Source of the DNA: Bacillota bacterium
GTDB taxonomy: Bacteria; Bacillota; Clostridia; Lachnospirales; Lachnospiraceae
Assembly (NCBI GenBank): GCA_023414355.1
Contig: JAEZOB010000042.1
Span: 1-64,000, forward strand
DNA length: 64,000 nt
Reading direction: 5' to 3'
The first letter of the stretch is position 1. Each line of letters begins with the position of its first letter. Shown here in pieces: positions 1 to 7,233 of this stretch. The notes under the pieces are model-generated. The model was not told where the DNA came from and searched no databases. It saw only the letters and a program-made list of their open reading frames with translations. A program made the position numbers and the translations under genes.

Positions 1-99
1 ACTTCTTTTTGTAACGAAAGCGCCGACTTCAACAAAACTATTGTCGTCAAGCAAAGAAGTAATTCTTTCTCTTGCTGACAGTTGTGCTGTACTGCTCAT
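1..99 (-). CDS. Acyl-CoA carboxylase carboxyltransferase subunit, N-terminal fragment (cut by window edge)
   Basis: The first 33 codons of a gene that runs off the left edge. The peptide begins MSSTAQLSARERITSLLD and continues with a segment rich in acidic residues ending ...VGAFVTKRS. The 'L(S)ARERI..LLD..SF.E.G' pattern is the usual N-terminus of biotin-dependent carboxyltransferases (methylmalonyl-CoA/propionyl-CoA/acetyl-CoA carboxylase beta-type). The ATG is preceded by GGAGGG at a normal distance, so the start is secure. The substrate cannot be told from this fragment. It is the gene after recX, with a 136-bp gap that holds no other feature I can support. Confidence 0.75.
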   Translation of the reverse strand, partial: MSSTAQLSARERITSLLDDNSFVEVGAFVTKRS

Positions 100-235
100 T
101 TTCAGCCCTCCATTTTTTCTATTGTTAATTATAAATCAATTCTCTGCCGAGTATAATTGTATTATACTTACCTTAAAAAGGCAAGGATTAATTCGTTAAA
201 ATTGGCGCCACATACCATAGAAAAGTATAAAAAAA

Positions 236-838
236 CTATAAACACTGTTTAATTTTTCCAAGGTCGAAGCCTTTTCGATATAAGGATGCGATTAATTTCT
301 GCTTTTCTTCGTAAGTCAGTGCCTCTGGGTCTGCGGTTTTCTTGGCGATTGCCTTTTTGATCGCAGTCAGCTCGACATCCGCCTCTTCTTCAGTATAGAT
401 CTCATAAAAGGCTTCCTCCAGAATGTCTCCGGATATTCCCTTCTGCAAAAGCTCATTCTTAATCATCAGTTTGCTCTTTTTGTTCATCCGGCCTCTGATA
501 AAGGCGGCAGCAAACCGTTTATCATTTAGATAACCATACTCCTTGACATAAGAAATCACACGATCAATCAAGGCTGCGGGAAATTCGGACTGAATAAGCT
601 TTTTCCTTAACTCCGTCTCTGAACGATCCGCAAACTTAAGAATATATAATGCTTTATCCAGCACTTTGTGATATATGGTTTCCTCAAGGATTCGTTCATA
701 TTCAGCAGAGGATAAAACAACGCCTTCTTTAAGACGATAACGTTCGAGCTCCTTCTCAGTAAGTAGAAAAGCAAATTCATCATCGATATAAACTCTGACC
801 TTGGAACCCTCTAATCCTTCCAGACGGGTAATTATCAT
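236..838 (-). CDS. recX: Regulatory protein RecX
   Basis: About 200 residues, normal for RecX, which binds RecA filaments and limits recombination and SOS induction. Typical three-helix RecX repeats are visible, e.g. 'LKFADRSETELRKKL' near residue 90 and 'VKEYGYLNDKRFAAAFIRGR' just after. The longer reading frame begins 21 bases upstream, but the AGGAGG ribosome site lies inside that extension and is correctly spaced for the ATG at 838 (MIITRLEG...), so I use 838. In many Firmicutes recX directly follows recA; here two unrelated enzymes sit between them. Confidence 0.92.
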   Translation of the reverse strand: MIITRLEGLEGSKVRVYIDDEFAFLLTEKELERYRLKEGVVLSSAEYERILEETIYHKVLDKALYILKFADRSETELRKKLIQSEFPAALIDRVISYVKEYGYLNDKRFAAAFIRGRMNKKSKLMIKNELLQKGISGDILEEAFYEIYTEEEADVELTAIKKAIAKKTADPEALTYEEKQKLIASLYRKGFDLGKIKQCL

Positions 839-941
839 ATTTTTCGCCCTCCTGCACATATTCTCTGAATACTTACTTGTTCAAGGATGCCTCTGTTACA
901 TAGTACACGATATCATTAATCGTAATCCGTATCCTATTCAC

Positions 942-2198
942 TTACATCATACGGTTGGACAAGCAGCAATGCTTTGACTTTCGACCGCTGCCGCAGGGAC
1001 AGGGATCATTTCTTCCGATGTTATGCCATTTGGCGAGCTCTTCTTTCTGAAGACTTATTTTAATCTCATCATAAGAAAACCCATTGTTCAGAAGCTCAAT
1101 CATCTTTCTCACAGGGTTTTCAATATGTGAAAAGTACTGCTTGTAACCGCTGCAAAGATAATTAAGCCCGGATTCTCCATTCTCCGAAAGGATAAAACGA
1201 TCCTTTATACATCCCCCATTACAGACAGATAACCAGGAACAAGCTTTGCACTGGGAAGGCAATAACTCTATCTTATTTCTGCCGAATTGCTTTTGTACAG
1301 GTAGTTCAACCAATTTAGCAAGTGAGGAAGAGGTAATATCCCCGATCCGATAATCCGGAGCAACAAAGTGATCGCAGGAATACACACTGCCATCCTGCTC
1401 CACTACCAGTACCCGTCCACAGGTGGGCGACATGGTACACAGACTGACAACCCCCCCTGACCATGCAAGAAGTGCTTCTGCAACCTGTTGTATCTCAAGC
1501 CGTCCAAGATCATGACTCATCCATTCGTCAAATACTGTACAAAGGAAGCGACCATAATCATCTCCGGTAACGGAATCTTCTGTTACCTGTCCACTCTCAG
1601 TATGCCGTATAATCGGTATGAACTGAAGCCATCCGGTGTTCAGCTCTCTAAGGGTGCGATATACCAGGATAGGTTCCTTCACCGTCTCAGCATTTACTGT
1701 GCAAAGTAAATCCGGCTGTATTCCATGAGCCTGCAGCCGCTTAATCGCCTCAACAACACGGGAATAGGTGCCTTGATCATGGTGATCCCTTCGGAATGCA
1801 TCATTAAGCCACTCTGTACCATCGATGCTTATTCCCACATCAAAATGATGCTCCGCTAAAAAGCTGCACCATTCATCATTCAGGAGAATGCCATTGGTCT
1901 GAAGATTATTCCAGCAGCAAAAGCCCTGAGGAAGGTAACGATTTTGTAAAGCTACCACCTGACGATAGAAATCAATACCTGCCAGTGTGGGTTCTCCGCC
2001 ATGCCAGGTGAAAGAAATCACAGGGCCTGGGCTGGCTTCGATATACTGACGGATATAAGTCTCTAAAAGACTATCGGACATTCTAAACTTCTCATTTTGA
2101 TTTTGATTAGCAGACCCGGTCGTTGCATAATAACAATAGCTGCATTCTAAATTGCAGTGAGCACCGACCGGTTTGGCCATTACAACAAAGGGTTCCAT
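942..2198 (-). CDS. Radical SAM/SPASM protein of the anaerobic sulfatase maturase family, with C-terminal SEC-C motif
   Basis: 418 residues. The radical-SAM [4Fe-4S] motif CxxxCxxC is at C15, C19 and C22, followed by the GGEP motif (in 'FTWHGGEPTLAG'). A SPASM-type cysteine set follows in the C-terminal half ('CTMSPTCG', 'YSCDHF', 'CKACSWLSVCNGGC'). This arrangement is typical of anSME enzymes, which oxidise an active-site Cys or Ser of a sulfatase to formylglycine. The last 25 residues carry a SEC-C zinc motif ('NDPCPCGSGRKSKHCC'). The start overlaps the end of the upstream hydrolase gene by 19 bases with GAGG at suitable spacing, so the two are probably translationally coupled. No sulfatase gene is visible, so the substrate is unknown. 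Confidence 0.85.
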   Translation of the reverse strand: MEPFVVMAKPVGAHCNLECSYCYYATTGSANQNQNEKFRMSDSLLETYIRQYIEASPGPVISFTWHGGEPTLAGIDFYRQVVALQNRYLPQGFCCWNNLQTNGILLNDEWCSFLAEHHFDVGISIDGTEWLNDAFRRDHHDQGTYSRVVEAIKRLQAHGIQPDLLCTVNAETVKEPILVYRTLRELNTGWLQFIPIIRHTESGQVTEDSVTGDDYGRFLCTVFDEWMSHDLGRLEIQQVAEALLAWSGGVVSLCTMSPTCGRVLVVEQDGSVYSCDHFVAPDYRIGDITSSSLAKLVELPVQKQFGRNKIELLPSQCKACSWLSVCNGGCIKDRFILSENGESGLNYLCSGYKQYFSHIENPVRKMIELLNNGFSYDEIKISLQKEELAKWHNIGRNDPCPCGSGRKSKHCCLSNRMM

Positions 2199-2956
2199 AG
2201 ATTTGCCTCAAAAAATTCAAAGGTTTTCTGCCAGGCATCCATTGCCTGTTTCGGACGGTACAGATCGGTATGATAATACCAGAACGCATGTCCTGCTCCG
2301 TCGTATCGATGGAATTGATAATTCTTCCCATACTTCTTTAAGGCTTCTTCATGAAGGTCCACTTCTTCAGGCGTGGGGGAACTGTCCTCATTGCCAAATA
2401 AACCAAGAAGAGGACAGGAAAGATTAGCGGTCAAGTCAATTGGAGCAATCGGATGTGCAGCTGTCAGATTTTCCTTCTCTTCAACGACATGACCACCCCA
2501 GCAATCAACTGCAGCAGAGATTCCATTTAACTGACAGGCGGCCAGATAGGCATGCCTTCCGCCGGAGCACATCCCGATGACACCAACCTTCCCGTTGCCA
2601 TAAGGCAAGGCTTTCATAAAATTCAAAGCACCTATACAATCTCCCATAACGCTTTCATCAGGAACCCCTCCGGCATTACGCGCTTTTAAGGAAATCTCTT
2701 CAGGGCTTCCATAACCAAATCTACTATAAATATCAGGGCAGATAGTTGCATAACCATGCTGTGTGAAACGTCGTGCAGTTTCACGGCAGAATTCATCCCA
2801 GCCAGGCATATGAGGGATTAAAATAATGCTCGGAAAGGGTCCCTTCCCAAGAGGTCTGGAAAAGTAAGCATGGATAGAATCCCCATTGAAGCCTTTCACG
2901 CTGACTGTCTCAGCAAGCATACTCTCATACTCGTCAGTTCTTATTCTGTTCCACAT
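2180..2956 (-). CDS. Dienelactone hydrolase family protein (alpha/beta hydrolase)
   Basis: 258 residues. The family's cysteine nucleophile elbow is seen as 'GVIGMCSGGRHAY'. The other triad members are likely the Asp in 'FGNEDSSPTPEE' and the His in 'GAGHAFWYY'. A cytosolic serine/cysteine-type hydrolase acting on esters or lactones; the natural substrate is not evident. AAAGGAGTGAGATC precedes the ATG. It is upstream of and overlaps the radical SAM gene, forming a two-gene unit placed between recA and recX. Confidence 0.85.
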   Translation of the reverse strand: MWNRIRTDEYESMLAETVSVKGFNGDSIHAYFSRPLGKGPFPSIILIPHMPGWDEFCRETARRFTQHGYATICPDIYSRFGYGSPEEISLKARNAGGVPDESVMGDCIGALNFMKALPYGNGKVGVIGMCSGGRHAYLAACQLNGISAAVDCWGGHVVEEKENLTAAHPIAPIDLTANLSCPLLGLFGNEDSSPTPEEVDLHEEALKKYGKNYQFHRYDGAGHAFWYYHTDLYRPKQAMDAWQKTFEFFEANLWNPLL

Positions 2957-3096
2957 GATCTCACTCCTTTTTTATTATAATTAGTATATATCCTAAATTG
3001 AGCCTGTTTATAATGTGTACTACCAAGAGGAATATCCCACGAAATATTTCATTCACAGGCTTTATTATCCTATTTTATATAACAATACTTAATAAG

Positions 3097-3174
3097 AAGC
3101 TGTCCCGGAGGGAATAGCTTTCGGACACCTTAATAGATCGGTATCCTATTCTACTATTCCATCAAGGACAGCTT
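3097..3174 (-). other. Three-tier stem-loop in the recA 3' region
   Basis: AAGCTGTCC at 3097-3105 pairs perfectly with GGACAGCTT at 3166-3174. Inside it GGAATAG (3110-3116) pairs with CTATTCC (3154-3160), and inside that GGACACC pairs with GGTATCC apart from one mismatch. The result is one long interrupted hairpin of about 78 nt just downstream of recA. There is no T-run, so it is not a classical terminator. It may be an mRNA-stabilising 3' structure, an RNA element or a remnant repeat. Confidence 0.55.
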
Positions 3175-3215
3175 TGTCATTTAATTTCACTTCAATTGGA
3201 TAGATTGATTAATAT

Positions 3216-4241
3216 TTAATCTAACTTTTCATTATAATTCTTTGCGGGGTGCAGCGCATACTTCTCGCGGACCTTCTCTTCGATCTCATCACAGATGGCA
3301 GGATTATCCAGCAGGAACTGTTTCGCATTCTCACGTCCCTGACCAATCTTTGCATCGTTATAGGCAAACCATGCACCACTCTTAATGACGATATTAGCTT
3401 CTGCTGCAAGATCCAGAATATCACCTTCCTTAGAGATACCCTTACCGAACATGATATCGAACTCTGCTTCCTTGAAAGGAGGTGCAATTTTATTCTTCAC
3501 AACCTTGATTCTGGTTCTGTTACCTACAACATCACCACCCTGTTTTAAGGATTCTATCCTTCTGACATCCAGACGAATGGAGGAATAGAACTTTAAGGCA
3601 CGTCCGCCGGTAGTGGTCTCAGGATTACCGAACATAACACCGACCTTCTCACGGAGCTGGTTAATAAATACTACGATACAATTAGACTTGCTGATTACCG
3701 CAGTCAGCTTTCTCAGAGCCTGGGACATCAGTCGAGCCTGAAGACCGACATGGGAATCTCCCATCTCACCGTCGATTTCTGCTTTCGGAACTAAGGCCGC
3801 AACTGAGTCAACGATGATGATGTCGACCGCACCGGACCGTACCATGGTCTCTGTAATCTCTAATGCCTGTTCGCCGTTATCCGGCTGTGAAATATATAAA
3901 TTATCAATATCTACACCGATATTCTTCGCATAGACAGGATCAAGCGCATGTTCTGCATCGATAAAGCCTGCAATACCGCCTCTCTTCTGTACCTCGGCAA
4001 CCATGTGCAGCGCAACAGTCGTCTTACCGCTGGACTCGGGGCCATACACCTCTATAATTCTTCCCTTAGGAACTCCGCCAAGACCGAGGGCAATATCCAA
4101 ACTGATGGAACCGGTCGGTACAGTCTCAATATTCATATTGGCATTCGTATCACCAAGCTTCATGATTGAGCCCTTACCATATTGCTTTTCAATCTGTGCC
4201 AATGCAGATTCTAATGCTCTTATCTTATCATCCTTTGCCAT
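3216..4241 (-). CDS. recA: Recombinase RecA
   Basis: 341 residues. RecA coats single-stranded DNA, drives strand exchange and triggers LexA self-cleavage. The Walker A motif GPESSGKT is at about residues 67-74; the Walker B region ('VDIIIVDSVAAL') and L2 loop ('GNPETTTGGRALKFY') are intact. The ATG at 4241 has GGGAG seven bases upstream; a TTG six bases earlier is too close to that site. Upstream lies a consensus-like promoter with a LexA box immediately after the -10, so SOS control is expected. Confidence 0.98.
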   Translation of the reverse strand: MAKDDKIRALESALAQIEKQYGKGSIMKLGDTNANMNIETVPTGSISLDIALGLGGVPKGRIIEVYGPESSGKTTVALHMVAEVQKRGGIAGFIDAEHALDPVYAKNIGVDIDNLYISQPDNGEQALEITETMVRSGAVDIIIVDSVAALVPKAEIDGEMGDSHVGLQARLMSQALRKLTAVISKSNCIVVFINQLREKVGVMFGNPETTTGGRALKFYSSIRLDVRRIESLKQGGDVVGNRTRIKVVKNKIAPPFKEAEFDIMFGKGISKEGDILDLAAEANIVIKSGAWFAYNDAKIGQGRENAKQFLLDNPAICDEIEEKVREKYALHPAKNYNEKLD

Positions 4242-4284
4242 ATCCAATCTCCCTTTTTATGAAGGCACTCAACCTCCAAAATAC

Positions 4285-4296
4285 GAACTAATGTTC
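4285..4296 (-). promoter_or_regulatory. LexA (SOS) operator of recA
   Basis: GAACTAATGTTC is a perfect palindrome of the form GAAC-N4-GTTC. In context, CGAACTAATGTTCT matches the Gram-positive DinR/LexA consensus at 12 of 14 positions. It lies just downstream of the -10 hexamer, where bound LexA would block transcription start. This is sequence matching plus knowledge of the family; lexA itself is outside the window. Confidence 0.85.
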
Positions 4297-4304
4297 TTGT
4301 ATTT

Positions 4305-4333
4305 ATCTTAACTTATTTCCGATGCAATGTCAA
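4305..4333 (-). promoter_or_regulatory. recA promoter (sigma-A type)
   Basis: Reading the minus strand, -35 TTGACA (4328-4333), a 17-base spacer and -10 TAAGAT (4305-4310). The -35 is a perfect consensus and the spacing is optimal. It lies directly upstream of the LexA box and recA ribosome site. Confidence 0.8.
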
Positions 4334-4450
4334 CACATAAATCTGTACTGCCTGACCGGATATAGCAATCCTAACATAGCAACAGGACATCCGATGCCAT
4401 GAGCATAGAATTTTTTAGATCTGATTAATAATAAAATCTAGTTCAGAAAT

Positions 4451-4562
4451 AAAGTGTCAAAAGATGCTACGCCTTTTCTAAATATGACATATTGCTATTA
4501 CAAGCAAGCTTGCATAGCAATATATCACATTTAGAAAGCACCTACGGTGCTTTTGACACTTT
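4451..4562. repeat. 112-bp MITE-like interrupted palindrome between recA and ilvA
   Basis: The outer arms AAAGTGTCAAAAG (4451-4463) and CTTTTGACACTTT (4550-4562) are perfect inverted repeats. Further in, TTTCTAAAT pairs with ATTTAGAAA and ATATTGCTAT with ATAGCAATAT, and the centre is the palindrome GCAAGCTTGC. There is no coding sequence. Related fragments occur near 19.3 kb (centre) and 49.0 kb (end). The region 4242-4773 otherwise contains only the recA promoter and operator. Confidence 0.75.
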
Positions 4563-4773
4563 TATCATCGATATGCTCTTAAAATTATGCTTTTGCAAGA
4601 TGCCTGACCGAAATTAGGCCGGAAATACAAGAAGGTAAACAAATTATCTTATCACTGCAGAATATAAAGATATATTCGTATTATAGCAGTGAGAAGCGTA
4701 TTTGTAAATATCTGTGCATCTCGGAATAATCACGAAAATTCCGGCGATATTTATATAAATAGACGAAGGGCTT

Positions 4774-5991
4774 CTAATAAACCTTACTAGGTTGGCATAA
4801 CTTCGGATTATATCCATGTTCGATCAGAGCCTGAACGATCTCCTGTTTATGCTCATGTCCGAAGGTCTCCATAGTAATAGTAAGCTCCACAGCAGCATTA
4901 CGGTTGATGCTGACAAACTGATTATGATCGAGGCGGATGACATTGCCTTGGCATTTTGCAATAATCGAAGCCACATTCACCAATTCGCCCGGTCTGTCAG
5001 GTAACAGTACGGATACAGTGAATACACGTCCTCTTTGAATCAAGCCGTGCTGGACGATGGAGGATACTGTGATGATATCCATATTGCCTCCGCTTAAGAT
5101 AGAGACAACCTTCTTATCCTTGCAATTCAAATGCTTCAAGGCTGCAACGGTAAGCAGACCGGAGTTTTCTACTACCATCTTATGATTTTCGACGATATCA
5201 AGGAAATTAACGATCAGCTCCTGATCCTCTACTGTGATGATATCATCGACATATTCCTGTATGTAAGGAAATACAACGTCTCCGGGAGTCTTAACGGCGG
5301 TTCCGTCTGCGATGGTATCCACATGGGGAAGCGTAACGACATGTCCGGCCTTTAAGGATTCCTTCATACAGGCAGCTCCGGCAGGCTCAACACCGATTAC
5401 CTTGACATTGGGATTTAACATCTTAGCCAGTGTGGCAACACCCGCAAGAAGACCGCCTCCACCGATCGGTGCAAGGATGATATCGACCGTCGGAAGATCC
5501 TTGAAGATCTCCATGGCGATAGTTCCCTGGCCGGTCGCAACAATTTCGTCATTGAAGGGGTGAATGAAGGTATAGCCCTTCTCCGCGGCAAGCTCCATTG
5601 CATACTGACAGGCTTCATCGTATACATTGCCATATAGAATTACCTCTGCACCATAGCTCTTTGTCCTGTTCACCTTAATCAGGGGTGTTGTGGAAGGCAT
5701 GACAATGACAGCCTTCGCATGATAGAGCTTCGCTGCATAGGCAACTCCCTGCGCATGATTTCCCGCAGAGGCAGTAATCAGGCCACGCTCTCTTTCTTCC
5801 TTAGTAAGTGTACTGATCTTATAATATGCACCGCGTACCTTATAAGCACCGGTGAATTGCATATTCTCGGGTTTTAGGTATACCTTGTTGCCAGTCGTGT
5901 CCGAAAAGTAATCACTGTATACCAATTCAGTACGCAGAATGACTTTTTTGACCGCTTCTGTTGCTTCTTCGAACTTATCCAGTGTCATCAT
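4774..5991 (-). CDS. ilvA: Threonine ammonia-lyase with C-terminal ACT domain
   Basis: 405 residues from the chosen start. Deaminates threonine (and serine) to 2-oxobutyrate, feeding isoleucine synthesis or threonine breakdown. The PLP lysine is K51 in 'FTGAYKVRGAYYK', and the phosphate-binding glycine loop is 'APIGGGGLLAG'. A single C-terminal ACT domain starts near residue 325 ('FTVSVLLPDRPGELVNVAS'), which fits the medium-length form. A GTG start 33 bases upstream is possible, but GGAGGG is correctly placed only for the ATG at 5991. It follows ftsY after a 107-bp hairpin-rich gap. Biosynthetic versus catabolic role cannot be decided here. Confidence 0.93.
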   Translation of the reverse strand: MMTLDKFEEATEAVKKVILRTELVYSDYFSDTTGNKVYLKPENMQFTGAYKVRGAYYKISTLTKEERERGLITASAGNHAQGVAYAAKLYHAKAVIVMPSTTPLIKVNRTKSYGAEVILYGNVYDEACQYAMELAAEKGYTFIHPFNDEIVATGQGTIAMEIFKDLPTVDIILAPIGGGGLLAGVATLAKMLNPNVKVIGVEPAGAACMKESLKAGHVVTLPHVDTIADGTAVKTPGDVVFPYIQEYVDDIITVEDQELIVNFLDIVENHKMVVENSGLLTVAALKHLNCKDKKVVSILSGGNMDIITVSSIVQHGLIQRGRVFTVSVLLPDRPGELVNVASIIAKCQGNVIRLDHNQFVSINRNAAVELTITMETFGHEHKQEIVQALIEHGYNPKLCQPSKVY

Positions 5992-6008
5992 TGTAGTACC
6001 CTCCATCT

Positions 6009-6084
6009 TCGTGCTAAGGCGCACGAGCTTTTTTATATATGCAGAGGATTTTACCGATCACGAAACTGCAATCTGTAAAATCCT
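6009..6084 (-). other. Two hairpins in the ilvA leader
   Basis: AGGATTTTAC (6045-6054) and GTAAAATCCT (6075-6084) form a perfect 10-bp stem. Closer to the gene, TCGTGC (6009-6014) pairs with GCACGA (6021-6026), immediately upstream of the ilvA ribosome site. There is no strong T-run after either, so these look like leader structure rather than a clear terminator. A control function is inference. Confidence 0.45.
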
Positions 6085-6098
6085 TATTTCATATCTCT

Positions 6099-7031
6099 TT
6101 ATTCAGTTTTTGAGAATAATGCATTCACAAAAGCATCCGCATCGAATTTCTGAAGATCATCAATCTTCTCTCCGATTCCGATGTATTTCACAGGAATTCC
6201 AAGCTCTGATTGGATTGCTATCGCGATTCCACCCTTTGCAGTTCCGTCCAGCTTTGTAAGAACAATGCCTGTAATGTCGGTAACTTCTTTAAATTCCTTG
6301 GCCTGAGCCAGGGCATTCTGTCCGGTGGTGCCATCAAGTACGATCAAAGTCTCACGATAGGCCTCGGGGTATTCCCTTTCGATCACGCGGTTGATCTTCT
6401 TTAACTCTTCCATCAGGTTCTTTTTATTATGCAGACGTCCCGCAGTATCACATAACAGTACATCCACATTTCTGGCTTTTGCAGCTGTAACTGCATCATA
6501 GATAACTGCTGCAGGGTCTGAGCCTTCTTTTTGTGCGATGATATCTACGCCGGCTCTGTGTGCCCACTCGGTCAGCTGTTCAATCGCAGCCGCACGGAAG
6601 GTATCGGCAGCGGCAACCATAACCCTTTTTCCGGAATCCTTCAGTTGTCCGGCCAGCTTGCCTACCGAAGTAGTTTTGCCTACTCCGTTGACACCAATCA
6701 ATAATATCACGGATTTACGACCTTCAAACTCATATGCAGTGTCTCCAAGACGCATTTGATCCTTCATACTATTAATCAGTAATTCACGGCACTGGGAAGG
6801 ATCTTTAATCTTATTCTCCTTCACCTTATCACGAAGATCTTCAATAATTGCAGTCGTGGTATTGATACCTAAATCGGCCATAATTAAGATTTCTTCCAGT
6901 TCTTCGTAAAAATCATCGTCAATACTTGAAAAACCGCTGAAGATATTATCGATTCCATGTGCAATGTTATTTCTGGTTTTTGATAAACCCTGTACTAACT
7001 TACTGAAAAAACCTTGTTTGTTTTCTCCCAT
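6099..7031 (-). CDS. ftsY: Signal recognition particle receptor FtsY
   Basis: 310 residues from the ATG at 7031 (MGENKQGFF...), which has GGAGAG just upstream; an in-frame extension of 23 codons has no ribosome site. SRP-type GTPase: NG domain with G1 'GVNGVGKTTSVGK', G3 'DTAGR' and G4 'TKLDGTAKGG'. It docks ribosome-SRP complexes at the membrane during co-translational insertion. The long acidic A domain of E. coli FtsY is absent, as usual in Firmicutes. It sits downstream of smc, the conserved rnc-smc-ftsY order. Confidence 0.97.
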   Translation of the reverse strand: MGENKQGFFSKLVQGLSKTRNNIAHGIDNIFSGFSSIDDDFYEELEEILIMADLGINTTTAIIEDLRDKVKENKIKDPSQCRELLINSMKDQMRLGDTAYEFEGRKSVILLIGVNGVGKTTSVGKLAGQLKDSGKRVMVAAADTFRAAAIEQLTEWAHRAGVDIIAQKEGSDPAAVIYDAVTAAKARNVDVLLCDTAGRLHNKKNLMEELKKINRVIEREYPEAYRETLIVLDGTTGQNALAQAKEFKEVTDITGIVLTKLDGTAKGGIAIAIQSELGIPVKYIGIGEKIDDLQKFDADAFVNALFSKTE

Positions 7032-7146
7032 AAAAACTCTCCATTCTGTTGTAGCTTTAAGACTAAGTGAGCAGAAAGCGTTCTCATTGGTCTGCAGCAT
7101 ATATGATAAATACAGAAGGCTTTGCTATGCTAAATCATTAAAGTTT

Positions 7147-7175
7147 ATCATAGCATTTCCTTTTGCTTGGGGCAA
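7147..7175 (-). promoter_or_regulatory. Possible promoter in the smc-ftsY gap, overlapping a stem-loop
   Basis: Minus strand TTGCCC (7170-7175), 17 bases, TATGAT (7147-7152), in the roughly 200-bp gap upstream of ftsY. The -10 lies in one arm of an inverted repeat (7123-7134 with 7144-7155, 11 of 12 paired). It would allow ftsY-ilvA expression apart from smc. Prediction only. Confidence 0.4.
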
Positions 7176-7233
7176 GTAAAATTTAAAATTAAATTAATAT
7201 AATAATTCTTTATTTATCAGAACTTCCTGTTGG

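Noticed and set aside
4451..4562. Possible insertion sequence
   Set aside because: Only 112 bp with no room for a transposase; at most a non-autonomous element.
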